Under the pieces are notes generated by a model, which did not search any database, was not told the origin of the DNA, and worked only from the letters and a program-made list of their open reading frames with translations. Made by a program: the position numbers and the translations under genes. Shown here piece after piece: positions 10,037-22,602 of a DNA stretch of 64,000 bases. Numbering within the stretch: the first letter of the stretch is position 1; each line of letters opens with the position of its first letter. The DNA is from Vigna angularis (lineage: Eukaryota > Streptophyta > Magnoliopsida > Fabales > Fabaceae): contig NC_068974.1 in NCBI RefSeq assembly GCF_016808095.1, forward strand, positions 2,852,001-2,916,000. Direction: 5' to 3'.

Positions 10037-13000
10037 AGGGCGTAGGTATAAGGTGAACCTCATATGTTTGCCTCTCAAAGAGTTAGAAGTAATTTTGGGA
10101 ATGGATTGGCTGACTACCAATCACATTCTCATAGACTGTGGTGCTAAGGAATTAATTTTTCCTGAAGAAGATGAAGAAGACTTGAGTGTGACGCTCGGTC
10201 AGCTGAAAGAAGATATCATGGAGGGCACTAGCTGTTTTCTCATAATGACGCACGAAGACAGGGAGATTAGAAGTGGAAATTTTGAACGATCGTCCAACAA
10301 AGAGCACAGTGAAGAACAATCGGTTGTGGACGAATTCCCGGACGTCTTTCCGAATGAAGTGCCCGGATTGCCTCCCGTTCGTGAAGTGGAGTTCACGATT
10401 GATTTGGTGACGACAACAACACCCATCTCGGTTCAACCATACTGAATGGCGCCAGCTGAGTTGTCAGAACTGAAGCAACAAATTGAAGATCTAATGGACA
10501 AGAAATTTATTAGACCAAGCGTCTCACCATGGGGAGCGCCTGTGCTGTTAGTGAAGAAGAAAGATGGCAGCTCTCAGCTCTGCATTGACTATAGACAATT
10601 AAACAAGCTGACCATCAAGAACAAGTACCCCCTACCACGGATTGATGATTTACTGGATCAGTTGCATGGGGCGAGCGTGTTCTCTAAGATCGACTTGAGA
10701 TCAGGCTATCATCAGATTCGGGTTAAAGAAGAAGATATTCAGAAGACAGCCTTTAGATCACGTTACGGACACTACGAGTATGTAGTGATGCCGTTTGGTG
10801 TGACGAACGCCCCAGCCATATTCATGGATTACATGAACCGTATTTTCAGGCCATATTTGGACAAGTTCGTTGTAGTGTTCATTGATGACATCCTCATCTA
10901 CTCCAAGAGCTGTGAAGAACATGAAGAGCATTTAAGACTAGTACTTGGAGTTTTGAGAGAAAGGGAATTGTATGCTAAGTTATCCAAGTGCGAATTTTGG
11001 ATGAAAGAGATACAATTCTTGGGACACGTAGTATCCGCTGGTGGAATTTCAGTAGATCCGGCCAAGGTACGAGCGGTATTGGATTGGAAGAATCCGCGTT
11101 CGGTCACTGAAGTTAGGAGTTTTTTGGGACTCGCGGGCTACTACAGGCGTTTCATAGAAGGATTTTCTAAGATAGTAGCACCGTTAACGCAGTTGACCAG
11201 GAAAGACCAACCGTTCGCTTGGACCGATCAGTGTGAATCCAGCTTCCAAGAACTGAAGCAGAAGTTGACGAGCGCTCCAGTGTTAATCATTCCAGACACG
11301 ACCAAACCATTTGAAGTCTACTGTGACGCCTCTCATCACGGTTTGGGTTGTGTATTGATGCAAGAGAGACGAGCAAATGCGTACGCGTCCCGTCAGCTGA
11401 AGATTCATGAGAAGAACTATCCGACACACGACCTGGAGTTGGTAGCGGTCGTGTTTGCTTTGAAAATTTGGAGGCACCATCTGTATGGATCCACCTTCCA
11501 GGTTTTCAGCGATCATAAGAGTCTCAAGTACCTCTTTGATCAAAAGGAATTGAACATGAGACAAAGGAGGTGGCTTGAGTTTTTGAAAGACTACGATTTC
11601 GAATTACTGTATCATCCTGGCAAAGCGAACGTTGTGGCGGATGCGTTAAGCAGGAAGGTGGTACATGTCTCGTCCATGATGGTTAGGGAGTTAAGCTTGG
11701 TGGAGAGTTTCAGAGACCTAAGGTTGCAGTTCAAGTTAGAACCAAACAGCATCAAATGCTGTAACCTTAGGATATCAAGTAATGTGTTCGACCGGATCAG
11801 AGTGAAACAGCGAGAGGATGAAGAGTTGGTATCGATATTAAGCGCGCTCGGTACAGATAAAGCTAAGCATTTCAACACCGGGATGAACGGTCTTCTACGC
11901 TACATGGATAGGACGTGCGTTCCGAATGATGGTGAGCTGAAGAGAATTATCCTTGAAGAAGGACATCACAACCGTCTTAGCATGCACCCTGGCATGACTA
12001 AGATGCATCAAGACCTTAGGAAGTCTTTCTGGTGGCCTGGAATGAAGAGCGATGTCGCACGCTTTGTGGCGTCTTGTTTAACTTGCCAGCGTGCAAAAGC
12101 TGAACACCAAAGACCGGGCGGTCTACTGCAACCTCTGGAGATTCCCGAATGGAAGTGGGACAGCATTTCTATGGACTTCGTGACACACCTACCCCGCACA
12201 GTCAAGAATCATGATTCCATATGGGTGATAGTGGATCGACTGACGAAGAGTGCTCACTTCCTAGCGGTTAACTTGAAAATGTCAATGACTAACTTGGCCA
12301 AGCTCTATATCAAGGAGATCATTCGTCTGCATGGAGTCCCCTCGAGTATCATATCAGACCGAGACACAAGATTCACTTCAAGGTTTTGGCAATCACTTCA
12401 AAGCGAGCTCGGTAGTAAATTGCAAATGAGTTCAGCGTACCATCCTCAGACGGACGGTCAATCTAAGAGAACAATCCAGACGCTCGAGGACTTATTGAGG
12501 ATGTGCGTGCTAGATCACATGGGCGTTTGGGATGAGGTATTGCCTTTAGTAGAGTTCACCTACAACAACAACTTCCAGTCCAACATTGGAATGGCTCCCT
12601 TTGAAGCTCTTTACGGACGTAAGTGTCGTACGCCACTTTGTTGGTTTCAAGAAGGAGAGAACGTTTTGACTGGACCTGAACTCATTCAGCAAACGACTGA
12701 AAAGGTGAAGTTAATCCAAGAGAGGCTGAAGACGTCAAGGAGCAGGCAGAAGTCCTATGCAGACAAGAGAAGGAGACCATTAGAGTTCCAAGCTGGTGAT
12801 AATGTATTCCTTAGACTGAATCCAACCACGGGAGTCAGCAGAGCTAGGCGACCAAAGAAGTTATCTCCGAAGTTTGTTGGGTCGTATCAAATTCTAAGAA
12901 AGATTGGACCAGTAGCGTATGAACTAGCCTTGCCTCCTCAACTGTCCAACCTTCATTCGGTGTTTCATGTTTCCCAGCTCTGCAAATACATAGCAGATCC

Positions 13001-13217
13001 CTCGCACATACTGGAGCTAGAGGACGTTCGTCTTCGTCAAGACCGAACGTTGGAGTTGAAGCCGGTACGCATTGAAGATAGTGACATCAAGTACTACAAA
13101 AGGAAAGTTGTCCGAATGGTGAAGGTAGTGTGGAATGAAAAGACGGGCGACACTACCTGAGAAGTGGAGAACGCCATGAGAGACTTATACCCTCATCTAT
13201 TTCCTGGTAAGACTTAA
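10037..13217 (+). pseudogene. Element A pol: protease end, RT, RNase H, integrase, chromodomain tail; inactivated
   Basis: The frame continues the protease of 4-1187 (LGMDWL near 10099). A TGA at 10443-10445 stands just before [10 protein letters not shown], where relatives usually have arginine, so CGA-to-TGA is likely. The next 904 codons hold RT ([31 protein letters not shown]), RNase H ([36 protein letters not shown]), the integrase zinc region ([11 protein letters not shown]) and the DDE core ([29 protein letters not shown]). The third catalytic residue, normally glutamate in QSERT, is lysine (12465-12467). A TGA at 13158-13160 replaces the conserved tryptophan of the chromodomain; the frame then continues to 13217 with the usual PHLF ending. 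The protein would copy and integrate the element and target chromatin, but this copy cannot. Confidence 0.9.
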
Positions 13218-13252
13218 TTTTCGAGGACGAAAATTTATGTAGTTAGGGCGAT

Positions 13253-15737
13253 TGTCACGTCTCAATTAATACACTACTGAGTCACCTGTCAGCTTCCATA
13301 AATGCACCCACGCCACACGTTCAGTGCAATTAAAACGCACTCACATTCTCTGAAGCACGCCTGCCATGTGTCAAATTGGAATGTTCTGAAATCCATAGTG
13401 GAAGCTAGGTGTCAGCGTGTGAGAGAACGTCCGTTTGACTTTGGGAAGGGAATTGATTTTTCTGAAACACTCCTTCCCATTCTCTGCGCGCACCTTCTTC
13501 TTCCTCAGAAATCAAACTTCCATTTTCTCCTCCTTCCCTCTAGAACCCTTCTCCTTCTCTCTTCTGCAACTTACCATTCTCTTCTCCGATCACGTTTCAG
13601 AAACCGTAGAAACGTTCCCTGCACCGTGAGCTCGATCTTGGATCGAACAACTTCCAATTCTATAACCGGTAAGTTTCCCCAACCTAGACGCTCGTTTCTG
13701 GATTACCTGTGAACCCAGATTCAGCTGCATGCAAGGGTGTCAACTAAGTCCCTACATTTTCTTTTGGTTAGTTTTAGTTGAAGAGCTTAAGAGAAAAGTT
13801 GAGAATAGAAAGCCACTTTTGGACGAGTCAAGATCACTCTCTCTTAGAACGATCACTACTGATCCGGGTAAGGGAAGCTTATTAAATTTAATTCCTATGT
13901 CTGCACTGTATTGTATGCCTGTTCGGTGAATTGCATGAAGTCTGATGTTTGATATTTGACTTTTGGTATATGATTATGATCATGAGTTGATGTATGAAAA
14001 TGATGAAATGTACTATGGTATGATTAAACTGAAATATGAGATATATGATAAGATGAGTATTTGAAAGTATATGCTGAGAAATGTATAATGTAAATGAAAC
14101 TGTGATTATGAATTTTTCTTATGATATTGAACGTTCGTCATCGAACGGTCTTTGACCGTTCGGTGTTGTTACCAAATTCAATTGAAAAGGAATTCTTTCA
14201 TTTGGAAAGAATTCTATTTGAGGACGAACGCCCTCTTGTATTAGAGCGACGTCTGAGCGATCGGCAGAACGTCGATATCCTGAGTATTTTGTGAGAATTG
14301 AGAAACCTATAAAAGTAACTTTGAACTTAGTCATTCTGCGACGCTCGTCCCAAAGCGTACGTTATAAGTAGCGCTCGGTCTTATACCGAACGCCAGTTCT
14401 CTCCGTAATTACCAAATGATTAGAAATAACGTTCGTCTTGAACGTTCATAGCGTTCATCAAAAAACTTAAATAGCGTTCGTCCTAAATTTCAGTGAATTC
14501 ACGTACCGCGTTCGGGCATTTACTGGCAGTCGGTTTACTCTAACTAAATTGTCCTTGGTACATTTAATACTCATCTTTTGTATCTCCATCCAGTTGGATT
14601 TGACTCTGAATCTTGGTACTTAATTTATTCTAAGTATAAATCGCATCATTCTAGAGTCAGTTCATATAACTGATTCAAATTGTAATGACGTTCTTCATGT
14701 AAAATGTGTCAGCTTTATCCTTTCGGAAAAGAAAACCTTTCGGTCTCGCTTTTAACGTTCGTCCTCTTTATGAAGAGGATTGAACGCTCGTCTTTTTATG
14801 AAAGTTGAACTAAGAATGAAAATATTATTAAGAGGAAAAATTATAATGTGCGAACAGTATAAGAGCTGAAATTATGATTGTGGATTTTGAACGAGCGTTC
14901 GATGGAGGAACGACTCATATGTAATGAAAGTTGGAATTGTAAAGTATGAATGTGGTAAGCTTAGCTGGCGGTTCATCCTGATATTCCGTGAGTGATCGTT
15001 CTCAAGTAGAGAGGAGTATGTCATGTGTGGGAATGGCAGGAGGTCTTAGTCCATAACTGTAACTTGGACGGAACGGACTAACCTCGGGGAGTAGCTGATG
15101 TAACATTCCAGTTATTATACCACCGAGTGCACGAACGTCGTAGCTACACAGAATTCATACAGTCCGGACGGTCTGTCTAGTATCAGGAATTGGTTTGAGT
15201 GAATGAATTGATTTAAGTATATGTTGTGACTTATTAGATTTGTTGGATATGTTATGAAATGTATGTTTTACTTGAATTAAATTCAATAAGCTTACCCTTC
15301 GTTTTCCATTGTGTTGTCTGTATATGTATGTCCGTCTTGTCCTTGCAATGATCATCCGTGTGGATGTGAGCAGAGGGAGAGGCGTCTTTGGAAGAAACGC
15401 TTGAAGAAGGATTCATTGCTGAAGAAAATCTTGTAGAGGTTGAAGTGAAGGCCGAACAATAAGACGTTCGGTTATTGGTTAGTTTAGTTAGGATAGCAGG
15501 CCGTTTCTGAGCGAGCGCCCCTTTTTGCTGTATGTTTAGTATTTGAACGTTCGGTATTTATTTTTGTAAACCGTTCGTTCGTGTTTTTAGCGAACGCTCC
15601 TTTTATTGTGCATTTTTTGTAAGGTCGTTCGGCCAAGTGCGTACGTTATTGTTCTGCTGTAAAAACTGATTTGATTTATTAATATATGTGATTATTCTAT
15701 TATATAGTTGATGACTGTATAATTTTGGGATGTTACA
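13253..15737 (+). repeat. 3' LTR of element A (2485 bp)
   Basis: The LTR begins TGTCACGTCTC, 35 bp after the pol stop, and ends GGGATGTTACA. It aligns along its length, in reverse, to the split LTR of element C (18283-52822), sharing both ends, the start region, the CTCCTTCC stretch near 13530 and the CATCCGTGTGGA stretch near 15350. It is dotted with CGTTCG-type motifs (for example 14132-14160, 14389-14530, 15464-15600). There is no coding content. A polypurine tract is weak here (GTAGTTAGGGCGA at 13239-13251). Confidence 0.88.
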
Positions 15738-17003
15738 GTCTTTCTTTGAGCAAAATTTTATTCAATGAGAGATTACATTTAGCTAATCACTGCAAGTTTA
15801 CTAGCATGATCTGTCGTTGCAATTTAATTTGTGTCGTTGATTGTCTGTAATTTGATTTTTACGATCGTTTATGTTATCTGCACGTTTCTGATTTTTCTGT
15901 CATACTGTCATACCGTTCGGTCTGTTAGAGACCGAACGACTCATTCATTTATGCTAATGTTCATAACGTTCGGTCACCTGTATGGACGTTCAGTCTTTAC
16001 CTTGCTGCTTTAACCGTTCGGTTGATTCTTTATTTTCTGGTTTAGCTCTGGTCTTGGTACCTTTAGCTTGATGATTGAATATTCTTGTACCGTTCGGTCA
16101 AGAACGTTCGTTTTTGTATTTGGTTTAGTTTTCAATATTATTTTCCATTGCCTGTTATCTTCATCCCGTTCGTTCACCTAATTTCGTTCGTCCTTTTCCT
16201 TAAATGTTTAAGCTGCTTTTATCGTTCGGCTTTATTGTGCGCATTTCTGATTTACTGCCTTAACCGATCGGTCCCAACCTTGAACGTTCGGTTTTTAACG
16301 AACCGATCGGTCTTCGATACATTTGTTGTCAAAACCGATCGGTCCTGTTTAAAGAACCATGCTTGTTTTGCTTCTTGTTAGGACGCTCGCTGTTTAGCGT
16401 TCGCTCGTTTGTTGTTGTAAAGCTCGGTATTTCCGTTCGGCTTGTCAATGTGTATGAACGAACGTTTAGTTCCAATCTCATTCTCAATGTGTATGACCGT
16501 TCAGTCTGTTTGTTGTTGTAAACGATCGTTCGCCGCATGTCAGGACGTTCGGCTATTCTCTCTTTTGCTCTGTGATGTTCGGCTTGTTTTGTTCCTTGTT
16601 AGGACGCTCGGTCTTTAGCGACCGTTCGTTCAATTTCCTTTTCGGAGACCGTTCGGTCTCAATGTTATTACTGCTCGTTTTGTTTTACTTCTGTGCAATG
16701 TGCACCGTTCGGTCTTTGCTTTTGACCGATCGGTCTTTTATATTACCGTTCGGTTTTAACACTTGTTAGAACCGTTCAGTTTTCTGCTTTCCGCTTTTAA
16801 TTTTGTTAATTGTTTTTAACTTTCAACTTTTAATTAATTTAATTTTCCTTGCAAAACAATCCACAAACCCCCCCTTTTTCGTGTGTGATCTGAGACTGAA
16901 CCGCAATATTGGTCCTTGAGAGATGACCTAGGAGTCAAATCCTAGCTATACTGCATTCTTTTATGCAATCGAATTTGTACGTGGTGCGACCCGCGTACCA
17001 ACA
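15738..17003 (+). mobile_element. Element B: LTR-like fragment, possibly Athila-type, host of A and inserted in gag of C
   Basis: This stretch has no coding content. It holds over ten copies of ACCGTTCGGTC or ACCGATCGGTC (15913-16760). It ends with a CCTAGGAGTCAAATCCTAGC segment and a GTGGTGCGAC segment (16928-16990) of the kind I associate with the ends of Athila-group LTRs. On the left it abuts the LTR of A; on the right it breaks the gag of C. The right border is set to about 17003 from where homology to gag begins (17005). Family assignment is tentative, because the left part lies on the far side of A, outside the window. Confidence 0.5.
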
Positions 17004-17004
17004 T

Positions 17005-18131
17005 CCAACCGCTTGAGCTCTACCTCCACCTCTCTGTTGAATCCTTCCAGCGTTCGGTGGTCTCATCACCGCTCGTCCTCCCATGTTGCACTCGTTCTCC
17101 AGATGTCTGTTTCTTCTACATCGAGTGCAAAACTTTCCTCCCACCAGTTGAGGGCATGACGAACGATAGTGTGGTCCCCCACACTGAAAACAAGTGACGT
17201 TTCCTTGTTGCCCAGACTGTCCGACAGTAGTCACTGCCCGAGACCCACTTGGATTTGATGTCTGAGCTGGTCGAGTGTACGACATTCTTCTCAGATTCAC
17301 ATTGTTCCTAGACAAGATCGGTCCTCTAGCCACTTGTTGTTTCTTCTGTTGTGCTGCCTCAGCTACGTTCCTCTCCAACACCTTCGCTCTTTCAACCATG
17401 GCAGGAAACGATCGAATACATAGGCTGGATATCAACAATTTTAGATCACTCCTCAGCCCATTCTCAAACTTCCTGCACTGCCATTCTCCACTGGTAGCCA
17501 TCGTATTGAAATGAACGAGATGCTTGAACTTATTTGTGTATTCAGAGACGGACATTCCACCTTGCACTAGTTGAAGAAATTCCACTTCCTTAGCGAAACA
17601 CACACTATCTGGGAAATACTCCTCATAAAACTTGCTCCTGAATACTTCCCAAGTGATGGGATTTTGGACGTCCGTTAATATCATTTTCATACTCTCCCAC
17701 CAGTGGCTAGCCTCTCCGGTCAGCAAGTATTCCGTGAATGCCAATCGGTTGTCATCCGGACACCTCTTAGCGTTATAGATTCGCTCCATATCCCTCAGCC
17801 ATTGGTCTGCCTCATCAGGAAGGCATTTCCCACTAAATTTGGCTGGATAATGCTGTAGAAGGTTCTCCAAACTCCACTCTGTCGGATGATTAGTAGAAGA
17901 AGTGGACGCTCCTGATGTATTTCTGGTGGCGGCAATGATCTCCATCAATTGCCTCTGAGTCGCTTCAGAGTTTGTGCGAGCAGCCTCCAGACTATGTAAA
18001 GCAGCCGCGTTCTGCTCCATTAAAGTAGTGTTCTGATGCTGTAACCTCTCTATTACCGATTCCAATAACTTGGTGTTGTCAGGGGCATCACGCTCGGTGG
18101 GTTGAGGTGGAGGAGGAGGTCTTGGTGCCAT
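17005..18131 (-). pseudogene. Element C gag, truncated by B
   Basis: This minus-strand gag of about 375 residues is homologous to that of A. The N-terminus has a proline run (residues 4-10), then a helical stretch (about 20-65), the gag domain (about 85-235) and two zinc knuckles (CFQCGGPHYRSSC and CTRCRRNRHLENEC). It starts at MAPRPPPPPQP (18131), 150 bp after the LTR, which is normal for Tekay-like elements. There is no stop before the break, and both glutamines lost in A are kept. Homology stops at GGRAQAVG; the remaining roughly 20 codons to 16935 read into B. Protease and pol of C are not in the window. Confidence 0.85.
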
Positions 18132-18265
18132 TAGTTCTTTGAGAAGCAGAGAAAACGATCGTTAGTCAGGTTCAAAGAGTTTAAAATAACTCATCAAACA
18201 CACATTAAGCACACAGCAAAAACATAGTGCACTCATAACCTATAGTGTCCTTAGGAGAACAAAAC

Positions 18266-18278
18266 TGCTCTGATACCA
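18266..18278 (-). other. Primer binding site of element C (Met tRNA type)
   Basis: Four bases after the LTR end at 18283, the minus strand reads TGGTATCAGAGCA, complementary to a methionine tRNA 3' end. It marks the boundary of the 5' LTR of C and its minus orientation. Confidence 0.85.
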
Positions 18279-18415
18279 CTAATGTAACATCCCAAAAATA
18301 CACTAATCACCATATAGAATTAATTACATTTCATAATAAATAGTGCAGTCTTACACTAATAACAACGCTCAAAAGCCGAACGGCGTTAAGTACAGAGTTA
18401 ATTTACAATATTACA

Positions 18416-18418
18416 GAA
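18416..18418. repeat. 3-bp target site duplication GAA of the CACTA element (left)
   Basis: GAA lies just before CACTACAAG and again just after GTAGTG at 22600-22602. Three bases is the expected size for CACTA transposons. Confidence 0.88.
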
Positions 18419-18599
18419 CACTACAAGAAAAGCGCGAATTACCGAGGGTATTTTTCCGAAGGCCTGTCTACCGTCGGTAAAAGTGATTTACCGAAGGGCA
18501 AAAAGTGAAGCACCGACGGCCTAGACGAAATGACATTTCCGACGGTCAAAAAGACCTTAGCGAGGGTTTGGAACCTTCGGTAAGAGCGTCGAGCAATTA

Positions 18600-19010
18600 A
18601 AATCAATGATTGGGGTTTGTCCCCAATTTTGTCAAACAAAGCCTTCCTTCCCCTCTGCCGATAAGAGCTGCGATTTCGGCCCTCCCTCCCCATCGACCTT
18701 CCCATTCACTCCGTCTGCATTCCCTTTCGCTTGCTTTCGTTCATTCTCTCCCTATCCCTCTCCCTGCCGGTGGCATTGTGTGCGTACGGTTCGTCGTGTC
18801 GCTGTGGGTCGTGTCGTTGTGGGTCTTGCGGGTGGGGTGGTGGTTCGTGGTCGTGGGCGTCAGGCTTGTGCGGCGAGTGGGGTGGTGATTCGTGGTGATT
18901 AGCGTCAGGAGGTCGTTGCGGTGAAGCCCAAGGTTGGATGTTGGGTTGAGAGCTCGCGGTGTGGCTTGGCTTCCATTGAATTGGGTGCTATGGAGTGCGA
19001 GGTAAGTTCT
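18600..19010 (+). other. GC-rich exon-like segment inside the CACTA element
   Basis: The segment is CT-rich and then GT-rich, with overlapping open frames of 92 and 98 codons that match nothing I recognise. It ends near a good splice donor (AG|GTAAGTTC at about 18999-19008), and AT-rich intron-like sequence follows. It could be the first exon of a transposon transcript or a captured gene fragment. I cannot assign a protein. Confidence 0.35.
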
Positions 19011-21479
19011 CTGTTTTAGAACGCTACTTGAATAAATTGATTGCCTTGTTCTTCCCTAGTTGTTTGCAATGTGTCCATGTAATTGGTTGTTGCCCTGTTC
19101 TTACCAATATGCATGAACTTGTTTGCATTGTTGATATTTCTGTAAGGACAAGGTACTCACATATATGGAACCCCAACTTTCCGAAAACGTAGACGTTTAC
19201 TTCTCTGGCCATCCGAATCTGTTTTGTATCTAATGCAAGTCTGGCAAAATATTTTTGTCTTCATATATGGGCATCTTTTTCTGTTCTATGGGTGAATTGA
19301 AGAACTCAACAATAATTTTAGTCGCAAGATTCAGTGTGTTGCTTAATTTCCTAACATTAAGTCATAAAAGCGAGAGTTATAACTGGCTTTGTTGAGCAAC
19401 TATAATTCCTTACCTTTTTGGTCTCAACATTAAACTAGGACAAGTGTGTAAATTGAGGTAAGCAAGTCTAACACAAGATGGCAAGTGGCAAGTGACTAAG
19501 GGAATATGCAAACTTTATCTGGAAATTTAACTTTATTGATTCTAGGCTTTTACTCAATCCAACCAAGTCTACTTGCAATGTAAAATTAAAATCAGACTTC
19601 ACAACATCCACTTATACCAAAAATGAACTCAGAATGGATTTTTGAGATGTGAAAACGCACACAAGTTGCTCTAAGGCCAATTAATCAATTCCAGCAACTT
19701 TATATTATGAAATTAGATTTGTTTAAGCTGGGAATTGGTACAGAAACAACATAGATCATAATATGACCTCCTAACATCCCATTATGCAGGAAAATAAGCA
19801 ACCTCACACCCCAAACTGAGTTTTAGTGAAACAAAGGACCAAACAACAATGCAAACAACTTTGAAATAAGTATTAACACTGAATCAAGCTGGAAAATATC
19901 AACTAGGTGAAATTAAACTCGAATTAGTGATTTAAAGCAAAGCTAGCATGGTGATAAGTTGAAAACTGTGCAATCATATGGTTTAAGCAGTAAAGCTGTG
20001 GAAATGCACTTCATAGCTTATTTGATGTGCTTTCCTTGATGCAAAAGTATCCACAACTGATTTGGAATAGCAAGGGTTGATTTTGGGTTTATGCTTTCTA
20101 AAACATCACTTTTTGAGTTAAAATAGAAGTGGAGTAGTGATTTTGAGTTGCAGGATGTTTATAACTCATTTTAGAGTTTAAAGACAATTAAAATCATCAA
20201 ATAAAGTTACTTGAACATTCAGTTGTGTGTTTAAATCACTTGCATATGTTTTTTAGTATCAAACCACCAAACTAGGGACTTTTTCTAGTGCAAAATTTCT
20301 TTTCCAGCTAAGGTTTGATTCTTTTCTGTAGTTGCAGTGCATTTGTAGTCATTTATGAATCATATAAGGTAATGAGACAATGTCTAGCCTTGATTATATG
20401 TGCTACATCAGTTAAAACATGATTCTGTTTCAAAATTTCTGCACAAAATGGAATAAATCTAGTGCAATCTCATAAATCTGTTTCAGTGGAACTTTTTTGT
20501 TTCTTAAGCAAATGTGCAAGTTTGTTTAATGATATGAAACATGTTCCAAGTAATAGCCACCTGTATTAATCACTAAAGTGCAAAAAGCATAGTTGAGTTG
20601 CTAATAAATCCTGAATCAAGGTGCTGTTATTGCTTTTTTGATCAATCTTTTCACCGTGATTGATATCTTTGCTTGTGTCTTAGGTGTTTAAATTCTTCTA
20701 GCTGATTCTCTGCAGTTATATCAAGTGTTTTAGGATGTCTTAGAGTCATTGCAACTGTTGTCTTCATTTCATTTCACTGAATTCTAAATTCTGGTGTAGT
20801 TTTGGTAACATTTTCATGCATATTTGGCTATAGCAAGTATGATTTGTTGAATCTTGTTGTGTTTGTGCATATACAAAGTTTGAGCAAGTTTATTTTTCCA
20901 TTTTAAAGTTGTGTGCACTGTTCAAATGGTCATTTTTATGCCTATTATGCATAATCATCTCTTAAACCATCAAAATTGGCTTTAAAATGGAAGTGAACCA
21001 GTGAATTCACATTGCAAGATGTTTTCAAACTGTTTGTGTTTAAACATCTTTAAAATGATGATACAAAGTTGTTTGATGCAACAATTGAGCTGCTGAATGA
21101 CTTCCAATCAATATTGGGTTTAAAACCACCAAATTATAAGCATTTTCCTAGTGCAGTGTTCAAATCAAGTAGTCTTTGAACATTTGTTTGCTCCAATTTT
21201 CGATTTTGGGTTGGCATGTGCAGGTTTATGTTTCCAAATGTAAGGATATGACTAAAACATTGTAAAAAATCCATAAAAAGCAAAACAATAACCTAAAACT
21301 CAAAGTTTGAGTATTTAGTACCTAAAAAGTGTACTTATAAGGTGACAAATTGTCATTTCACCTAATGTAGACTCATTCTAAGGTATGTGAACATCCTAAC
21401 ATGTCTAAACTAGTGGAATGAAGCTAGGAAACTTGTCAAAAGCAAAGAATTACCTAGCCAGCAAAGGTCAAAGTTGACA

Positions 21480-22330
21480 ACATGTTATCTCACCCAAGTT
21501 GCTCATCTCATAAACATTGTTTCTTTCCTCCATCATGGGGTGCCAAAACATCACTTTCCTCCACTAAAACACTAGGACCAGCCTAAGACAAGATCAAAAG
21601 TGCTTAAAACTCACTTCTTTTAACAATGGTGACCCCTGTTCACCTGACTGAGTACCTGTGTTGGACTTTCTGTACAAAATCCAATTTTCTCTCGGGTAAT
21701 CGTTTACAGTGTCCTTGTAATCGATTACAGTGTCAAAGAAGGTGTAAATTTGATTTCTAAGGCATAATTTGAAAGGTCTTTGAGTATAGATTCCAACAAA
21801 ACAAGAATCAACTCATTTGGAGTTCGGTGGAGAAAGTTATGAGCAAAAGAACAAGCAAAGGTCAGAGTTGGCAAAAATATATGAAACGCTAACTTGAAAC
21901 AATAAACTGTACCAACTCAAATGTCCAAAAATTACAAAATAGTAGTCATTGGAAAGATTTTTGAGTCTAAAAAAGAATCACATCATTTGGAGGTCGGTGG
22001 GAAAAGTTATCAGTAAAATAGCCAGCAAAGGTCAAAGTTGACAGCATGTTATCTCACTCAAGTTGCTCATCTCATAAACATTGTTTCTTTCCTCCATCAT
22101 GGGGTGCCAAAACATCACTTTCCTCCATCATTGGGACATAATCACATCACTAACCTCCCTCTCCCACCACTGAAACACAAGGAACAACCTAAGACAAGTG
22201 CAAAAGTGCCTAAAAGTCACTTTTTTTTCAATGGTGACCCCTGTTCACCTGACTGAGTACCTGTGTTGGACTTTCTGTACAAATTCCAATTTTCTCTCGG
22301 GTAATCGTTTACAGGGTTGGTGTAAACGAT
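21480..22330. repeat. Duplicated segment of about 250 bp inside the CACTA element
   Basis: The block 21480-21720 recurs at 22048-22310, with matching GTTATCTCAC, CTCCATCATGGGGTGCC and GGTGACCCCTGTTCACC landmarks and a few differences. Part of it also occurs in element D at 46682-46842. Confidence 0.8.
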
Positions 22331-22602
22331 TACCAGACCCTTGACTGAGTACCCTCCATTATACTTTTTTTTTCAGCTATTTGGTAATTACCGAAGGCTT
22401 TTGGCCCTCGGTAATTACCGAAGGCTTTTGGCCCTCGGTAATTACCGAAGGTCAAAAGCCCTCGGTAAATGTTAGCGACAAGCGATTTACCGAGGGCTCT
22501 TTGGCCGTCGATAAGCCTTCGGTAATTACCTTTTACCGACGGTTTTGGGCTGTTTCCGAGGGCTTTTGGCCTTCGGTAATGCCCTTCTTTTTTGTAGTGG
22601 AA

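Larger units (their letters stand above)
1..15737 (+). mobile_element. Element A: Ty3/gypsy Tekay/Del-like chromovirus, 5' end outside window, split by Sirevirus S
   Basis: The parts in order are gag, aspartic protease, reverse transcriptase, RNase H, integrase, chromodomain tail and one LTR. This order and the protein motifs are those of chromoviruses of the Tekay/Del group. The 5' LTR lies left of the window. The coding region is interrupted at 1187/10032 by a complete Sirevirus; removing it with one copy of the 5-bp duplication rejoins the protease frame exactly. The element is inactive: it has four premature stops and a lost integrase glutamate. Its LTR ends at 15737 and is followed by sequence of another type (B), so A is inserted into B; its own duplication cannot be checked without the left flank. 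Confidence 0.88.
18419..22599. mobile_element. Non-autonomous CACTA (En/Spm-type) DNA transposon, 4181 bp
   Basis: The ends are CACTACAAGAAAA and its inverted counterpart TTTTTTGTAGTG. Subterminal zones (18440-18590 and 22384-22585) are packed with CCGAAGG, CCGACGG and TTACCGA motifs in both orientations, the binding-site arrays typical of CACTA ends. I find no transposase. The inside holds a GC-rich stretch (18610-19000) followed by a splice-donor-like AGGTAAGTTC (19000) and about 3.4 kb of AT-rich DNA with no long ORF. A roughly 250-bp sequence occurs twice (21480-21720 and 22048-22310). It would need enzymes from another CACTA element to move. Confidence 0.9.

Noticed and set aside
22038..22256. 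Small ORF in the CACTA interior
   Set aside because: It lies in the duplicated non-coding segment, and its partner copy at 21480 does not keep the frame.
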